17,637 bases of DNA from an uncultured Collinsella sp. (GTDB lineage Bacteria > Actinomycetota > Coriobacteriia > Coriobacteriales > Coriobacteriaceae), in assembly GCA_902493985.1 (NCBI GenBank), contig CABURR010000045.1, positions 1 to 17,637 of the forward strand. Direction: 5' to 3'. A program made the translations under genes and the position numbers. The notes under the pieces are model-generated. The model was not told where the DNA came from, searched no databases, and saw nothing but the letters and a program-made list of their open reading frames with translations. Each line of letters opens with the position of its first letter. Positions within the stretch are counted from its first letter, which is position 1. Shown one piece after another: positions 5,319-12,784 of this stretch.

Positions 5319-6656
5319 ATGAACCAGCAGAACATCGATTACGTACTCCGCTCCGTAGAGCAGCGTGACATCCGCTTTGTGCGTCTGTGGTTTGTCGACA
5401 TTCTCGGCCGCCTCAAGAACTTTGCCATTAGCCCCGAGGACCTCGAGGTCGCTTTTGAGGAGGGTATTGGCTTTGACGGCTCCGCCATCGAGGGCTTTGC
5501 TACGCCCGAGGAAGCCGACATGCTGGCGTTTCCCGATGCTTCGACCTTCCAGATTCTGCCGTGGCGCCCGAGCCACAACGGCGTCGCCCGCGTGTTCTGC
5601 GACGTGTGCACTCCCGATTGCAAGCCGTTTGCCGGCGACCCGCGCGATGCCCTGCGCCGCATGTTCCGCAAGGCCGAGAAGGCCGGCTATCTGCTCAACG
5701 TGGGCGCCGAGCTGGAGTATTACTACTTCCCCGACGAGCACACGCCCGAGCCGCTCGACAACGTGGGCTACTTCGATCTTTCGGTGAGCGATGCCGCCCG
5801 CGACCTGCGCCGCAACACGGTCCTCACGCTCGAGAAGATGTCCGTGCCCGTGGAGTACACCTTCCACGCCGCCGGCCGCTCACAGCACGGCATGAGCCTG
5901 CGCCACGCCGAGGCCCTGAGCATGTCCGACGCCATCACCACGGCAAAGCTCATCATTAAGCAGCAGGCCTACGAGAGCGGTTGCCACGCCTCCTTTATGC
6001 CCAAGCCGTTGGCGGGCGAGGACGGCAGCGCTATGTTCCTGTGCCAGTCGCTATTCGACCACGACGGCAACAACGTCTTTTGGGGCGAGGACGACGAGAA
6101 GTACCACCTCTCTGACATCGCCAAACACTACATGGCCGGCATCCTGGCGCATGCCCGCGAGATCAGCGCCATCACCAACCCCACGGTCAACTCGTACAAG
6201 CGCATCACCACGGGTGGCGACTCCGTGCCGCAGTACGCCACGTGGGGCCTGCGCAACCGCGCGAGCATGGTCCGCATCCCGGTCTACAAGCCCGGCAAGC
6301 AGCTGTCCACGCGCATCGAGCTTCGCAGCCCCGACCCCATGGCCAACCCGTACCTGGTCAACGCCGTCACGCTGGCGGCTGGTCTGGACGGCATCGAGCG
6401 CAAGCTGGAGCTCCCGCCCGAGGCCACGGCCGAGACGCTCAAGCTTACCGACCGTCAGATGGTCGAGGCCGGCTACACGCCGCTGCCGCGCTCGCTCAAA
6501 GAGGCGCTCGACGTGTTCGAGGACTCGCAGTTTATGAAGGATGCCCTCGGCGAGCACATCCACAGCTTCTTCCTCAAAAAGAAGCGCGACGAGTGGCATA
6601 AGTTTGAGTCCACGATCACCGAGTGGGAGATCAAGCACTACCTGGCGAACTCCTAA
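5319..6656 (+). CDS. glnA: Glutamine synthetase family protein (type I-like) with altered metal ligands
   Basis: The 445-aa length fits type I-alpha glutamine synthetase, which makes glutamine from glutamate, ammonia and ATP. Recognisable parts are GIGFDGSAIEGF (49-60), AELEYYYF with E131/E133, FMPKPLAGEDGS (226-237), NPTVNSYKR (287-295), LRNRASMVRIP (311-321) and RIELRSPDP with E334. Two motifs deviate. The usual HHEVAPGQHE is here FHAAGRSQHG (182-191), losing both metal-binding glutamates (A184, G191). The usual GSGMHxHxSL is GSAMFLCQSL (236-245), losing the metal-binding histidine. It may be a divergent clade, a different ligase or a pseudoenzyme. AAAGGGGAG at 5306-5314 supports the ATG. 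A GlnR-like gene follows 50 bp downstream. Fold call firm, activity uncertain. Confidence 0.85.
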   Translation: MNQQNIDYVLRSVEQRDIRFVRLWFVDILGRLKNFAISPEDLEVAFEEGIGFDGSAIEGFATPEEADMLAFPDASTFQILPWRPSHNGVARVFCDVCTPDCKPFAGDPRDALRRMFRKAEKAGYLLNVGAELEYYYFPDEHTPEPLDNVGYFDLSVSDAARDLRRNTVLTLEKMSVPVEYTFHAAGRSQHGMSLRHAEALSMSDAITTAKLIIKQQAYESGCHASFMPKPLAGEDGSAMFLCQSLFDHDGNNVFWGEDDEKYHLSDIAKHYMAGILAHAREISAITNPTVNSYKRITTGGDSVPQYATWGLRNRASMVRIPVYKPGKQLSTRIELRSPDPMANPYLVNAVTLAAGLDGIERKLELPPEATAETLKLTDRQMVEAGYTPLPRSLKEALDVFEDSQFMKDALGEHIHSFFLKKKRDEWHKFESTITEWEIKHYLANS

Positions 6657-6706
6657 TCGCGCTGGCTTGTTCCAGTACGATTGAGCTCATTTCTTTGGAG
6701 GCCGAT

Positions 6707-7369
6707 ATGTCCGAAAAGAGTGCCCTGTTCATGGCGCGCACGACGCGCTTCCACGAGTTTGCCCGCAGCTTGACGACCACCCTGGGTGTCGAGGTGAGCC
6801 TGGCAACCCCCGATTCGCCGACTGCGGCGCACGACTTTGACCTGCTGATTCTCGATTCCGATGGCATCCGCAGCGACCGCATCGATCAGATTGCCAAGTG
6901 GCTTGACGATCGCGGCGGCGTCCCCATGTTGGTGATCGTCGACGATGAGGCGCTCGGCACCCTGCGCCTGCCCAATCACGCGCATGCCGACTTTGTGTGC
7001 CCCACGGCGACGCCCAACGAGCTCAAGGCTCGCGCGCAGCGCCTGATGGGCGAGGAGGAGACCGTCGCCGCCGACGATGTGCTCAACATCGACAACCTCG
7101 AGATTAACCTGGCAACCTACCAGGTGACGCTCGATGATGAGCCCATCGACCTGACGCTGATGGAGTACTCGTTGCTGAGCTTTTTGGCGACGCACCCCAA
7201 CCGCGCCTACAGCCGCGAGGTGCTGCTGCACCGCGTGTGGGGCTTTGAGTACTGCGGCGGCACGCGCACCGTCGACGTGCACATCCGACGCATCCGCTCC
7301 AAGGTGGGCCCGCAGATCGCGGCGCACATCACCACCGTCCGCGGCGTGGGCTATCTGTTTAAGGACTAG
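6707..7369 (+). CDS. GlnR-like orphan OmpR-family response regulator
   Basis: The 220-aa protein has a receiver-like domain (1-115) and an OmpR/PhoB winged helix (125-219; DLTLMEYSLLSFLATHPNR, GGTRTVDVHIRRIRSKVG, TTVRGVGYLF). The receiver is atypical. D50 (LLILDSDG) sits where the phosphoacceptor would be, but the N-terminal acidic pair is absent (ALFMARTTR) and the beta5 lysine is missing (FVCPTATP). This resembles GlnR of actinobacteria, an unpaired regulator of nitrogen genes, and its position directly after glnA supports that reading. No histidine kinase is nearby. ATG 6707 is preferred over an earlier start inside glnA because GGAGG lies at 6698-6702. It is probably co-transcribed with glnA. 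Confidence 0.8.
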   Translation: MSEKSALFMARTTRFHEFARSLTTTLGVEVSLATPDSPTAAHDFDLLILDSDGIRSDRIDQIAKWLDDRGGVPMLVIVDDEALGTLRLPNHAHADFVCPTATPNELKARAQRLMGEEETVAADDVLNIDNLEINLATYQVTLDDEPIDLTLMEYSLLSFLATHPNRAYSREVLLHRVWGFEYCGGTRTVDVHIRRIRSKVGPQIAAHITTVRGVGYLFKD

Positions 7370-7373
7370 ATTT

Positions 7374-7410
7374 CCACCACAAAGGGGACAGGCACCTTTG
7401 TGGTGGTTTT
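7374..7410 (+). terminator. Hairpin plus T-run after the GlnR-like gene (also GGGAC REP-like)
   Basis: CCACCACAAAGG (7374-7385) pairs perfectly with CCTTTGTGGTGG (7395-7406), loop GGACAGGCA, followed by TTTT (7407-7410). It starts 5 bp after the stop codon. The GGGGACAGGCACC string across the loop is the type seen in REP-like elements, so it may be a recruited repeat acting as terminator. Confidence 0.7.
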
Positions 7411-7477
7411 GACGCAGGCGCGGGTTCCTTTCGGTCTTGCAGCAGAACTTAAGCCTTCCTAAAAGATTGCGTTCTCA

Positions 7478-7552
7478 TACACGTTCGCCCGCATATTGGG
7501 GTACAACTCAACGTGAACAATGATGGCCCGCCACATGTTTGGCGGGCCTTTG
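7478..7552 (+). promoter_or_regulatory. Candidate htrA promoter and leader hairpin (possible attenuator)
   Basis: TTGCGT (7478-7483), an 18-bp spacer and TACAAC (7502-7507) form a weak promoter candidate. GGCCCGCCA (7525-7533) pairs perfectly with TGGCGGGCC (7540-7548), followed by TTTGG, ending about 26 bp before the htrA start. A terminator-like stem just upstream of the ribosome site could attenuate htrA, or end an unseen short transcript. The T-run is short. Confidence 0.35.
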
Positions 7553-7577
7553 GTTATTTGACGAAAGGATCGCAGCT

Positions 7578-9038
7578 ATGAGCGAGTACGATTCCCAGCA
7601 TCCCCAGGATGCGGGCCACGCCGGCGAGACTCAGCAGCAACCGCGCGTACAGGTTGAGTCGACGCCTGCCGACGGCAACATTCCCTACGTGCAGGCCTAC
7701 GACACGCAGACCGGCAAGCCGCTCGTCGGTCAGCAGGTCGTGAACAAGCACACGGTGGTCAAGACCAAGACCAAAAAGCTACCGATCTTTATTACGGCAC
7801 TCGCCGGCTGTGCCTGCGGCGCCCTGCTGGTCATTGCGCTCATTATGAGCGGCACGCTCGATATCGGCGGCGGAAAGAATGCCGTGACGGCGGGTGCTTC
7901 GGGTTCGTCGACGCAAAAGATTACGATTGATTCCGAGGACACCACGTTGGCCGAGGCCGTTTCTGCCAAGGCATTGCCCTCCGTGGTTTCCATTACCGCC
8001 ACTTCGAGCGGTAGCCAGAATGGCTCGCTTTCGCAGTCTGCTGACGAGTCGGATAGTTCGGGCAGCGTCGGTTCGGGCGTTGTGCTCGATACCGAGGGCC
8101 ACATCCTCACCAACAACCATGTGGTCGATGGCTATGACCAGTACGTGGTGACCATGGACGACGGCACCACCTACGAGGCCGAGTTCGTGGGCAACGACGC
8201 CTCGAGCGACCTGGCCGTCATCAAGCTCAAGGACGCCGACGCCTCCAAGCTCACGCCGATCGAAATTGGCGACTCCTCCAAGCTCAACGTTGGCGAGTGG
8301 GTTATGGCGATCGGCTCGCCGTTCGGCAACGAGCAGTCTGTCTCCACGGGTATCGTGTCGGCGCTCTATCGTTCCACGGCCATGAGCTCTACCAGCGGTA
8401 ACACCATCTATGCCAACATGATTCAGACCGATGCCGCCATCAACCCGGGCAACTCCGGCGGCGCGCTCGTCAACGACAACGGTGAGCTGGTGGGCATCAA
8501 CTCGCTCATCGAGAGCTACTCGGGCTCCAGCTCGGGCGTGGGCTTTGCTATTCCCGTTAACTACGCCAAGAACATTGCCGACCAGATTATCGACGGCAAG
8601 ACGCCGGTGCATCCGTACATGGGCGCTACGCTTTCGAGCGTCAACGCGCTCAACGCCCGCACCAACAAGCTGAGCACCGATAGCGGCGCGTATGTGGCGA
8701 GCGTCGTTGAGGACGGTCCTGCCGCCAAGGCCGGCATTCAGGAGGGCGACGTCATCACCAAGTTAGGCGACGACGAGATCACGAGCGCCGATGGCCTGAT
8801 CATCGCGCTGCGCAGCCACGAGGTGGGCGAGAAGGTCGAGATCACGCTCATGCGCGGCAAGGAAGAGAAGAAGGTCACCGTCGAGCTGGGCTCCGATGAG
8901 GAGCTGCAGAACCAGCAGCAGGACGACAGTTCGACCGACACCGGCAACGGCGGTATTACCGACGAGCAGCTGCGCCAGTACCTGGAGGAGCTGCTGGGCC
9001 AGCAGGGCCAGGGTCAGGGCTACGGCCAGGGTTACTAA
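7578..9038 (+). CDS. HtrA/DegP-type membrane-anchored serine protease with PDZ domain
   Basis: The 486-aa protein has a hydrophilic cytoplasmic N-terminus (1-67), one transmembrane segment (about 69-91, LPIFITALAGCACGALLVIA), a trypsin-like protease domain (about 125-342) and a PDZ domain (about 345-437). The catalytic triad is intact: H181 (TNNHVVDG), D211 (SSDLAVIKL) and S293 (GNSGGAL). The PDZ region includes GPAAKAGIQEGDVI. The tail ends in a Gln/Gly-rich repeat (GQQGQGQGYGQGY). It should act on the outer face of the membrane in protein quality control, as degP/htrA relatives do. The ATG at 7578 has GAAAGGA at 7564-7570; a longer reading from TTG 7539 would start inside the hairpin and is rejected. 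A strong terminator follows at 9065-9104. Confidence 0.95.
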   Translation: MSEYDSQHPQDAGHAGETQQQPRVQVESTPADGNIPYVQAYDTQTGKPLVGQQVVNKHTVVKTKTKKLPIFITALAGCACGALLVIALIMSGTLDIGGGKNAVTAGASGSSTQKITIDSEDTTLAEAVSAKALPSVVSITATSSGSQNGSLSQSADESDSSGSVGSGVVLDTEGHILTNNHVVDGYDQYVVTMDDGTTYEAEFVGNDASSDLAVIKLKDADASKLTPIEIGDSSKLNVGEWVMAIGSPFGNEQSVSTGIVSALYRSTAMSSTSGNTIYANMIQTDAAINPGNSGGALVNDNGELVGINSLIESYSGSSSGVGFAIPVNYAKNIADQIIDGKTPVHPYMGATLSSVNALNARTNKLSTDSGAYVASVVEDGPAAKAGIQEGDVITKLGDDEITSADGLIIALRSHEVGEKVEITLMRGKEEKKVTVELGSDEELQNQQQDDSSTDTGNGGITDEQLRQYLEELLGQQGQGQGYGQGY

Positions 9039-9064
9039 CGAGCCATTTCGCACATGCCGAAGCC

Positions 9065-9104
9065 AGAGGGGCTGTCCCGCCAGCGCGGGACAGCCCCTCT
9101 TTTC
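9065..9104 (+). terminator. Strong rho-independent terminator of htrA
   Basis: AGAGGGGCTGTCCCGC (9065-9080) pairs perfectly over 16 bp with GCGGGACAGCCCCTCT (9085-9100), 4-nt loop CAGC, then TTTC. It lies 27 bp after the htrA stop. Confidence 0.9.
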
Positions 9105-9108
9105 TTAT

Positions 9109-9139
9109 TGATCCGTTGGGGACGGAGGAAAACGGATCA
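9109..9139. repeat. Small REP-like hairpin with GGGGAC loop
   Basis: TGATCCGTT (9109-9117) and AACGGATCA (9131-9139) are exact reverse complements around GGGGACGGAGGAA. It is placed right after the htrA terminator and before the MITE-like element. The GGGGAC string links it to the hairpins at 724-790 and 7374-7406. Confidence 0.55.
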
Positions 9140-9174
9140 CTTGTGGCTGGCAAGAGGCCTGGTTCGTAATGGTC

Positions 9175-9377
9175 TGGACAGTTAGTTCAGATACGTATAA
9201 ATCTGGGGCAGCTTGGGATGCGTTTTGAGCAATTTTTGATTGGGATGGGGTTTGAATGGGTGTTTGGGAGGGCGAGCGGGACGTTTACATGGTCTCAGGG
9301 AGCCCAAATTAGTTGAAACAGGGGTGTTCGTGCCTAATCCAGCTCTAGGATTTATACGTATCTGAACTAACTGTCCA
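9175..9377. mobile_element. MITE-like element, 203 bp with perfect 29-bp terminal inverted repeats
   Basis: The arms at 9175-9203 and 9349-9377 are perfect reverse complements over 29 bp; they begin TGGACAGTTAGTTCAGATAC and continue GTATAAATC. They enclose 145 bp with no ORF, strongly G-rich on the plus strand over 9204-9298. A TG...CA boundary and non-coding interior fit a non-autonomous transposon. No clear target duplication is seen at the edges (GTC outside left, CCC outside right), so the exact ends or mechanism are uncertain. It makes up much of the 447-bp gap between htrA and ligA (9039-9485). The rest holds the terminator at 9065-9104, the hairpin at 9109-9139 and the unremarkable ligA leader. 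Confidence 0.65.
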
Positions 9378-9485
9378 CCCCAGTCTGGCGGCTGCCGATT
9401 CGGTGCGGTTTGAGACCGCTATTCGACCCCGTTGCGACCGGTGGTACTCTTGTATCCGTTTGAAATCGAGCGAAGGAGTGCCGCT

Positions 9486-11714
9486 ATGGAGCAATCGAGC
9501 CTGTTTGGTGACGGCGTGGACATCGATACCGAAACGCCCGCGACCGCGGAAGCCACCGCACCGACCGATGCCCGTGCCCAGGCGGCAGCGCGCGCGGCCG
9601 AACTGCGCCACGAGCTCGACTACCACGCCTATCGCTACTACATGCTCGACGCGCCCGAGATTACGGACGCCGCCTTCGACAAAATGCTCGTTGAGCTGCA
9701 GGAAATCGAGTCGACCTACCCCGACCTGGTGACGCCCGACAGCTATACCCAGCGCGTGGGCGGCTACGTGAGCGAGCAGTTTACGCCAGTCACGCACATG
9801 GCGCGCATGTATTCCATGGACGATGCCATGGATCTGGACGAACTCGACGCGTGGCTCCAGCGCACCGAGGATGCGCTCGGTGCCGGTAGCGTCACCTATA
9901 CCTGCGAGCTTAAGATCGACGGTCTGGGCGTGGCGCTTACCTATCAAAACGGCACCTTCGTACGCGCCGCCACGCGCGGCGACGGCACAACGGGCGAGGA
10001 CGTATCGCTCAACGTGCGCACTATCAAAGATGTGCCCATGCACCTGTCCGAGCCGGCGCTCGCCCACATGGGTGCCGACCGCGAGCGCACCATCGAGGTG
10101 CGCGGCGAGGTCTATATGCCCAAGGGCAGCTTTGTGCGCCTGAACGACGAGGCCGATGCCGAGGGCCGCGACCCCTTCGCCAACCCGCGCAACGCCGCCG
10201 CCGGCAGCCTGCGCCAAAAGGACCCCAAGGTCACGGCGCGCCGCGACCTGGCCACCTTTATCTATGCCATCGCCGATACCGATCCGCTGCACGTCCACAG
10301 CCAGCGCGAGTTTCTGGACTGGCTGCGCAGTGCCGGCTTTAGTGTCAACCCCAACGTGGCACGCTGCGCCACGCCGGCTGAGGTCCACGAGTTCTGCGCC
10401 CAGGCGCTTGAGCACCGCGGTGACCTGGATTACGACATCGACGGCGTGGTCGTAAAGGTCGACAGCTTTCAACAGCAGCTCGACCTGGGCTTTACCGCTC
10501 GCGCACCGCGCTGGGCCATTGCCTTTAAGTTCCCGCCCGAGGAAAAGCAGACCGTCCTGCGCGAAATTCGCATCCAGGTGGGCCGCACCGGTGTGCTCAC
10601 GCCGGTCGCCGAGTTCGACCCGGTGACGGTTGCCGGCTCCACCATCGCGCGCGCCACGCTGCACAACATCGACGAGATTCGCCGCAAAAACGTGCGCGAG
10701 GGCGACACTATCATCGTGCACAAGGCGGGCGACGTGATTCCCGAGGTCGTGGGTCCCGTGCTCGACAAGCGCCCGGCCGATTCGGTCGACTGGCACATGC
10801 CCGAGGTCTGCCCCGTGTGCGGTAGCCCTGTGGTCCACGAGGACGGCGAGGTGGCTTACCGTTGCGTCTCCATCGACTGCCCCGCGCAGCTCAAGGAGCG
10901 CCTGCTCCACTGGGTGAACCGTGGCTGCATGGACGTCGATGGTCTGGGCGATGAGATCGTCGACAAGATGATCGCCGCCGGGCTGATTCACGACGTCGCG
11001 GACTTCTACCAGCTCACGGTCGACGACATCGCTGGCCTGGACACGGGGCGCACTTATGCCAGCTCCAACAGCAAAAAGGGCGTCAAGAAGGGCGACCCCA
11101 TTCCGGTAGGCCTCAAGACGGCCGAGAAAATCATCGCCGAGCTCAACAAGTCCAAGAGCCAGCCGCTCGGTCGCGTGCTGTTTGCCCTGGGTATCCGCCA
11201 TGTGGGCAAGAGTGTGGGCGAGGTCATCGCCGAGCGATTCCTGTCGATTGACAAGCTCATCTTGGCGAGCGAGGAGGACATCGCCGAGTGCGAGGGCATC
11301 GGTCCCAAGATTGCGGCGAGCGTCAAGCAGTTCCTGGCCGTGCCCGAGAACCTCGCCGTGCTGGAGCGTCTGCGCCAGGCGGGTCTGTCGCTCGAGGTCG
11401 ACTTGGGAGCCGCCCATGCGCAAGCCGCGGCCGACGCTGGCGTGGCGGGCGAGCTCGCCGACGCACAGCCGCTTGCGGGTCTGACCTTCGTGCTCACCGG
11501 CACGCTCGTCAACCGCACGCGCGACGAGGCGGGCGCGGCACTCAAGGTGCTCGGCGCCAAGGTCTCGGGCAGTGTTTCAAAGAAGACGAGCTATCTGGTC
11601 GCCGGCCCCAAAGCGGGCTCCAAGCTCACCAAGGCCGAGCAGCTGGGTGTGCCCGTGCTGGATGAGGACGCACTCGAGCAGATTCTGGCTACCGGCGAGG
11701 TGCCGGTGGCGTAA
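9486..11714 (+). CDS. ligA: NAD+-dependent DNA ligase LigA
   Basis: The 742-aa enzyme seals nicks in DNA using NAD+. Order: Ia domain (about 30-95, YHAYRYYMLDAPEITD), adenylation domain with K143 in CELKIDGLG (KxDG), OB fold (TGVLTPVAEFDPV), a four-cysteine zinc finger (CPVCGS and, further on, CVSIDC), helix-hairpin-helix repeats (ECEGIGPKIAASV) and a C-terminal BRCT domain (about 665-742, LAGLTFVLTGTLVNRTRDEA). Length is slightly above the usual 670. The extra comes from an Ala/Thr-rich N-terminus and an insertion near YASSNSKKGVKKGDPIPVG. ATG 9486 has GAAGGAG at 9471-9477; the upstream in-frame start at 9432 lacks one. A 59-aa ORF overlaps its stop codon. Confidence 0.97.
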   Translation: MEQSSLFGDGVDIDTETPATAEATAPTDARAQAAARAAELRHELDYHAYRYYMLDAPEITDAAFDKMLVELQEIESTYPDLVTPDSYTQRVGGYVSEQFTPVTHMARMYSMDDAMDLDELDAWLQRTEDALGAGSVTYTCELKIDGLGVALTYQNGTFVRAATRGDGTTGEDVSLNVRTIKDVPMHLSEPALAHMGADRERTIEVRGEVYMPKGSFVRLNDEADAEGRDPFANPRNAAAGSLRQKDPKVTARRDLATFIYAIADTDPLHVHSQREFLDWLRSAGFSVNPNVARCATPAEVHEFCAQALEHRGDLDYDIDGVVVKVDSFQQQLDLGFTARAPRWAIAFKFPPEEKQTVLREIRIQVGRTGVLTPVAEFDPVTVAGSTIARATLHNIDEIRRKNVREGDTIIVHKAGDVIPEVVGPVLDKRPADSVDWHMPEVCPVCGSPVVHEDGEVAYRCVSIDCPAQLKERLLHWVNRGCMDVDGLGDEIVDKMIAAGLIHDVADFYQLTVDDIAGLDTGRTYASSNSKKGVKKGDPIPVGLKTAEKIIAELNKSKSQPLGRVLFALGIRHVGKSVGEVIAERFLSIDKLILASEEDIAECEGIGPKIAASVKQFLAVPENLAVLERLRQAGLSLEVDLGAAHAQAAADAGVAGELADAQPLAGLTFVLTGTLVNRTRDEAGAALKVLGAKVSGSVSKKTSYLVAGPKAGSKLTKAEQLGVPVLDEDALEQILATGEVPVA

Positions 11715-11893
11715 TGGATATAGAGAATCGCAATTGCTCGCAGGCGGAAGGGCGCACGAGGCACGCCCAAGGGCAGGCAAAAGAGCACCTGATGGCGCGA
11801 ATTCGCATTGCGGAACGTGAGCGCTCGGCAGATGCGTCTCGTGATGCTTTTGAGGCGTTGACCGAGTTAGAGACGAGGCTCGGTCTAGCCTAG
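11714..11893 (+). CDS. Small 59-aa ORF coupled to ligA, unknown function
   Basis: The ATG at 11714 shares its A with the ligA stop (TAATG), the arrangement of translational coupling. The reading frame stays open for 59 residues to a TAG at 11891-11893. The protein begins MDIENRNCSQAEGRT and ends ALTELETRLGLA. It is highly charged with a likely helical Glu/Arg-rich C-terminal half (ARIRIAERERSADASRDAF), no signal peptide and no membrane segment. It overlaps the end of the converging MerR gene by 9 bases. I recognise no family. It could be spurious, but open coding across the entire gap and coupling make it worth listing. Confidence 0.45.
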   Translation: MDIENRNCSQAEGRTRHAQGQAKEHLMARIRIAERERSADASRDAFEALTELETRLGLA

Positions 11894-12730
11894 CGATACG
11901 GGTACCGTGACCTGTGTCACGTAGGTTGTGGGGTCGTCGCTGATGATGTCGTCGATAAGGGCGATTTCGCGCGAGGGGCCGGCGGGTGTCAGGCCGTGCT
12001 CGCGCATATAGCCGAGCAGCTGCTCGTAGCGCGGACCCGCTTGCCCGTGCGTGCCGCGGAAGCTAATGGTCAAACAGCGTGCGGCGGGGCGCACCTCGAC
12101 GTCGCCCAGGTATTCATCGGTATCGTCGAGCAGCAGAAAGACCTCGTCATAGCCATCAAAGTCGCCGGTGGCGAGGCGCTTGGCGCTAATCCCAACGCCC
12201 AAGTTGCCCAGGAAGACAAAGGTCTCGTGCTGGCCCTTCTGCAGTTGACGAATCTGCCACTCCAGCGCATAGGCGTCGGTAGGCCTGACACGTTCGCGCA
12301 ATACGGCGCAACGAAGCTCGGGCGCATCGATTGTGCAAATGGTATCGAGCTCGGTGTTCAAGGCATCGTGGAGCAGCGCAAGCCGGTTATCGATCTTGCG
12401 CGACACGCGCTCCAGCTCTCGGCGCTTGCGCTCGATGAGCTCCTGCTGCTGAGCCAGCTGCCGCTGCATAAGGTCCACATCGCGCGTGGTCACAAACTCA
12501 CGGATTTGCGCCAAGGGCAAGTTGAGAACACGCAGGTGACTGATGGTGTTGAGAGTGGAGAGCTGCCGCGATCCGTAGTAGCGGTACCCACTCGCCGGAT
12601 CGATGTGCGCCGGGTCCAGCAAGCCCATCTGCTCGTAATGACGTAGCGTCCCCACGCTCAGGTTAAACAGGCGCGCCACCTCGCCAATTCGGAGCAGGCC
12701 CTCGGTATGTTCAGTTGGCGAGTCGGTCAT
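11885..12730 (-). CDS. MerR-family regulator with GyrI-like effector domain (BmrR-like)
   Basis: The 281-aa protein has a MerR winged helix at 13-80 (LLRIGEVARLFNLSVGTLRH, SGYRYYGSRQLSTLN), a coiled coil at about 85-125 (LAQQQELIERKRRELERVSR) and a C-terminal GyrI-like/BmrR-type multidrug-binding domain at about 130-281. Such proteins bind hydrophobic cations or drugs and untwist a promoter with a 19-bp spacer. It follows the MATE pump gene on the same strand, 54 bp downstream, and a matching MerR-type promoter lies before the pump (14174-14204). AAAGGAGCGG precedes the ATG. The ligand is unknown. Its end overlaps the 59-aa ORF. Confidence 0.9.
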   Translation of the reverse strand: MTDSPTEHTEGLLRIGEVARLFNLSVGTLRHYEQMGLLDPAHIDPASGYRYYGSRQLSTLNTISHLRVLNLPLAQIREFVTTRDVDLMQRQLAQQQELIERKRRELERVSRKIDNRLALLHDALNTELDTICTIDAPELRCAVLRERVRPTDAYALEWQIRQLQKGQHETFVFLGNLGVGISAKRLATGDFDGYDEVFLLLDDTDEYLGDVEVRPAARCLTISFRGTHGQAGPRYEQLLGYMREHGLTPAGPSREIALIDDIISDDPTTYVTQVTVPVSLG

Positions 12731-12784
12731 GGGACCGCTCCTTTCAATAGGGTCGGGGAGGGGCGCCAGACTCGCGTTGCCCCG

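Noticed and set aside
9172..9388. GTCTGG at 9172-9177 and 9383-9388 as target duplications of the MITE-like element
   Set aside because: The left copy overlaps the inverted repeat and the right copy lies 5 bp outside it, so they do not border the element symmetrically.
9345..11423. 692-aa open frame on the minus strand across ligA
   Set aside because: It is the antisense shadow of ligA in high-GC sequence. Its translation is low-complexity, rich in Val, Ala, Gly, His and Asp, with no family motifs, while ligA has every expected domain.
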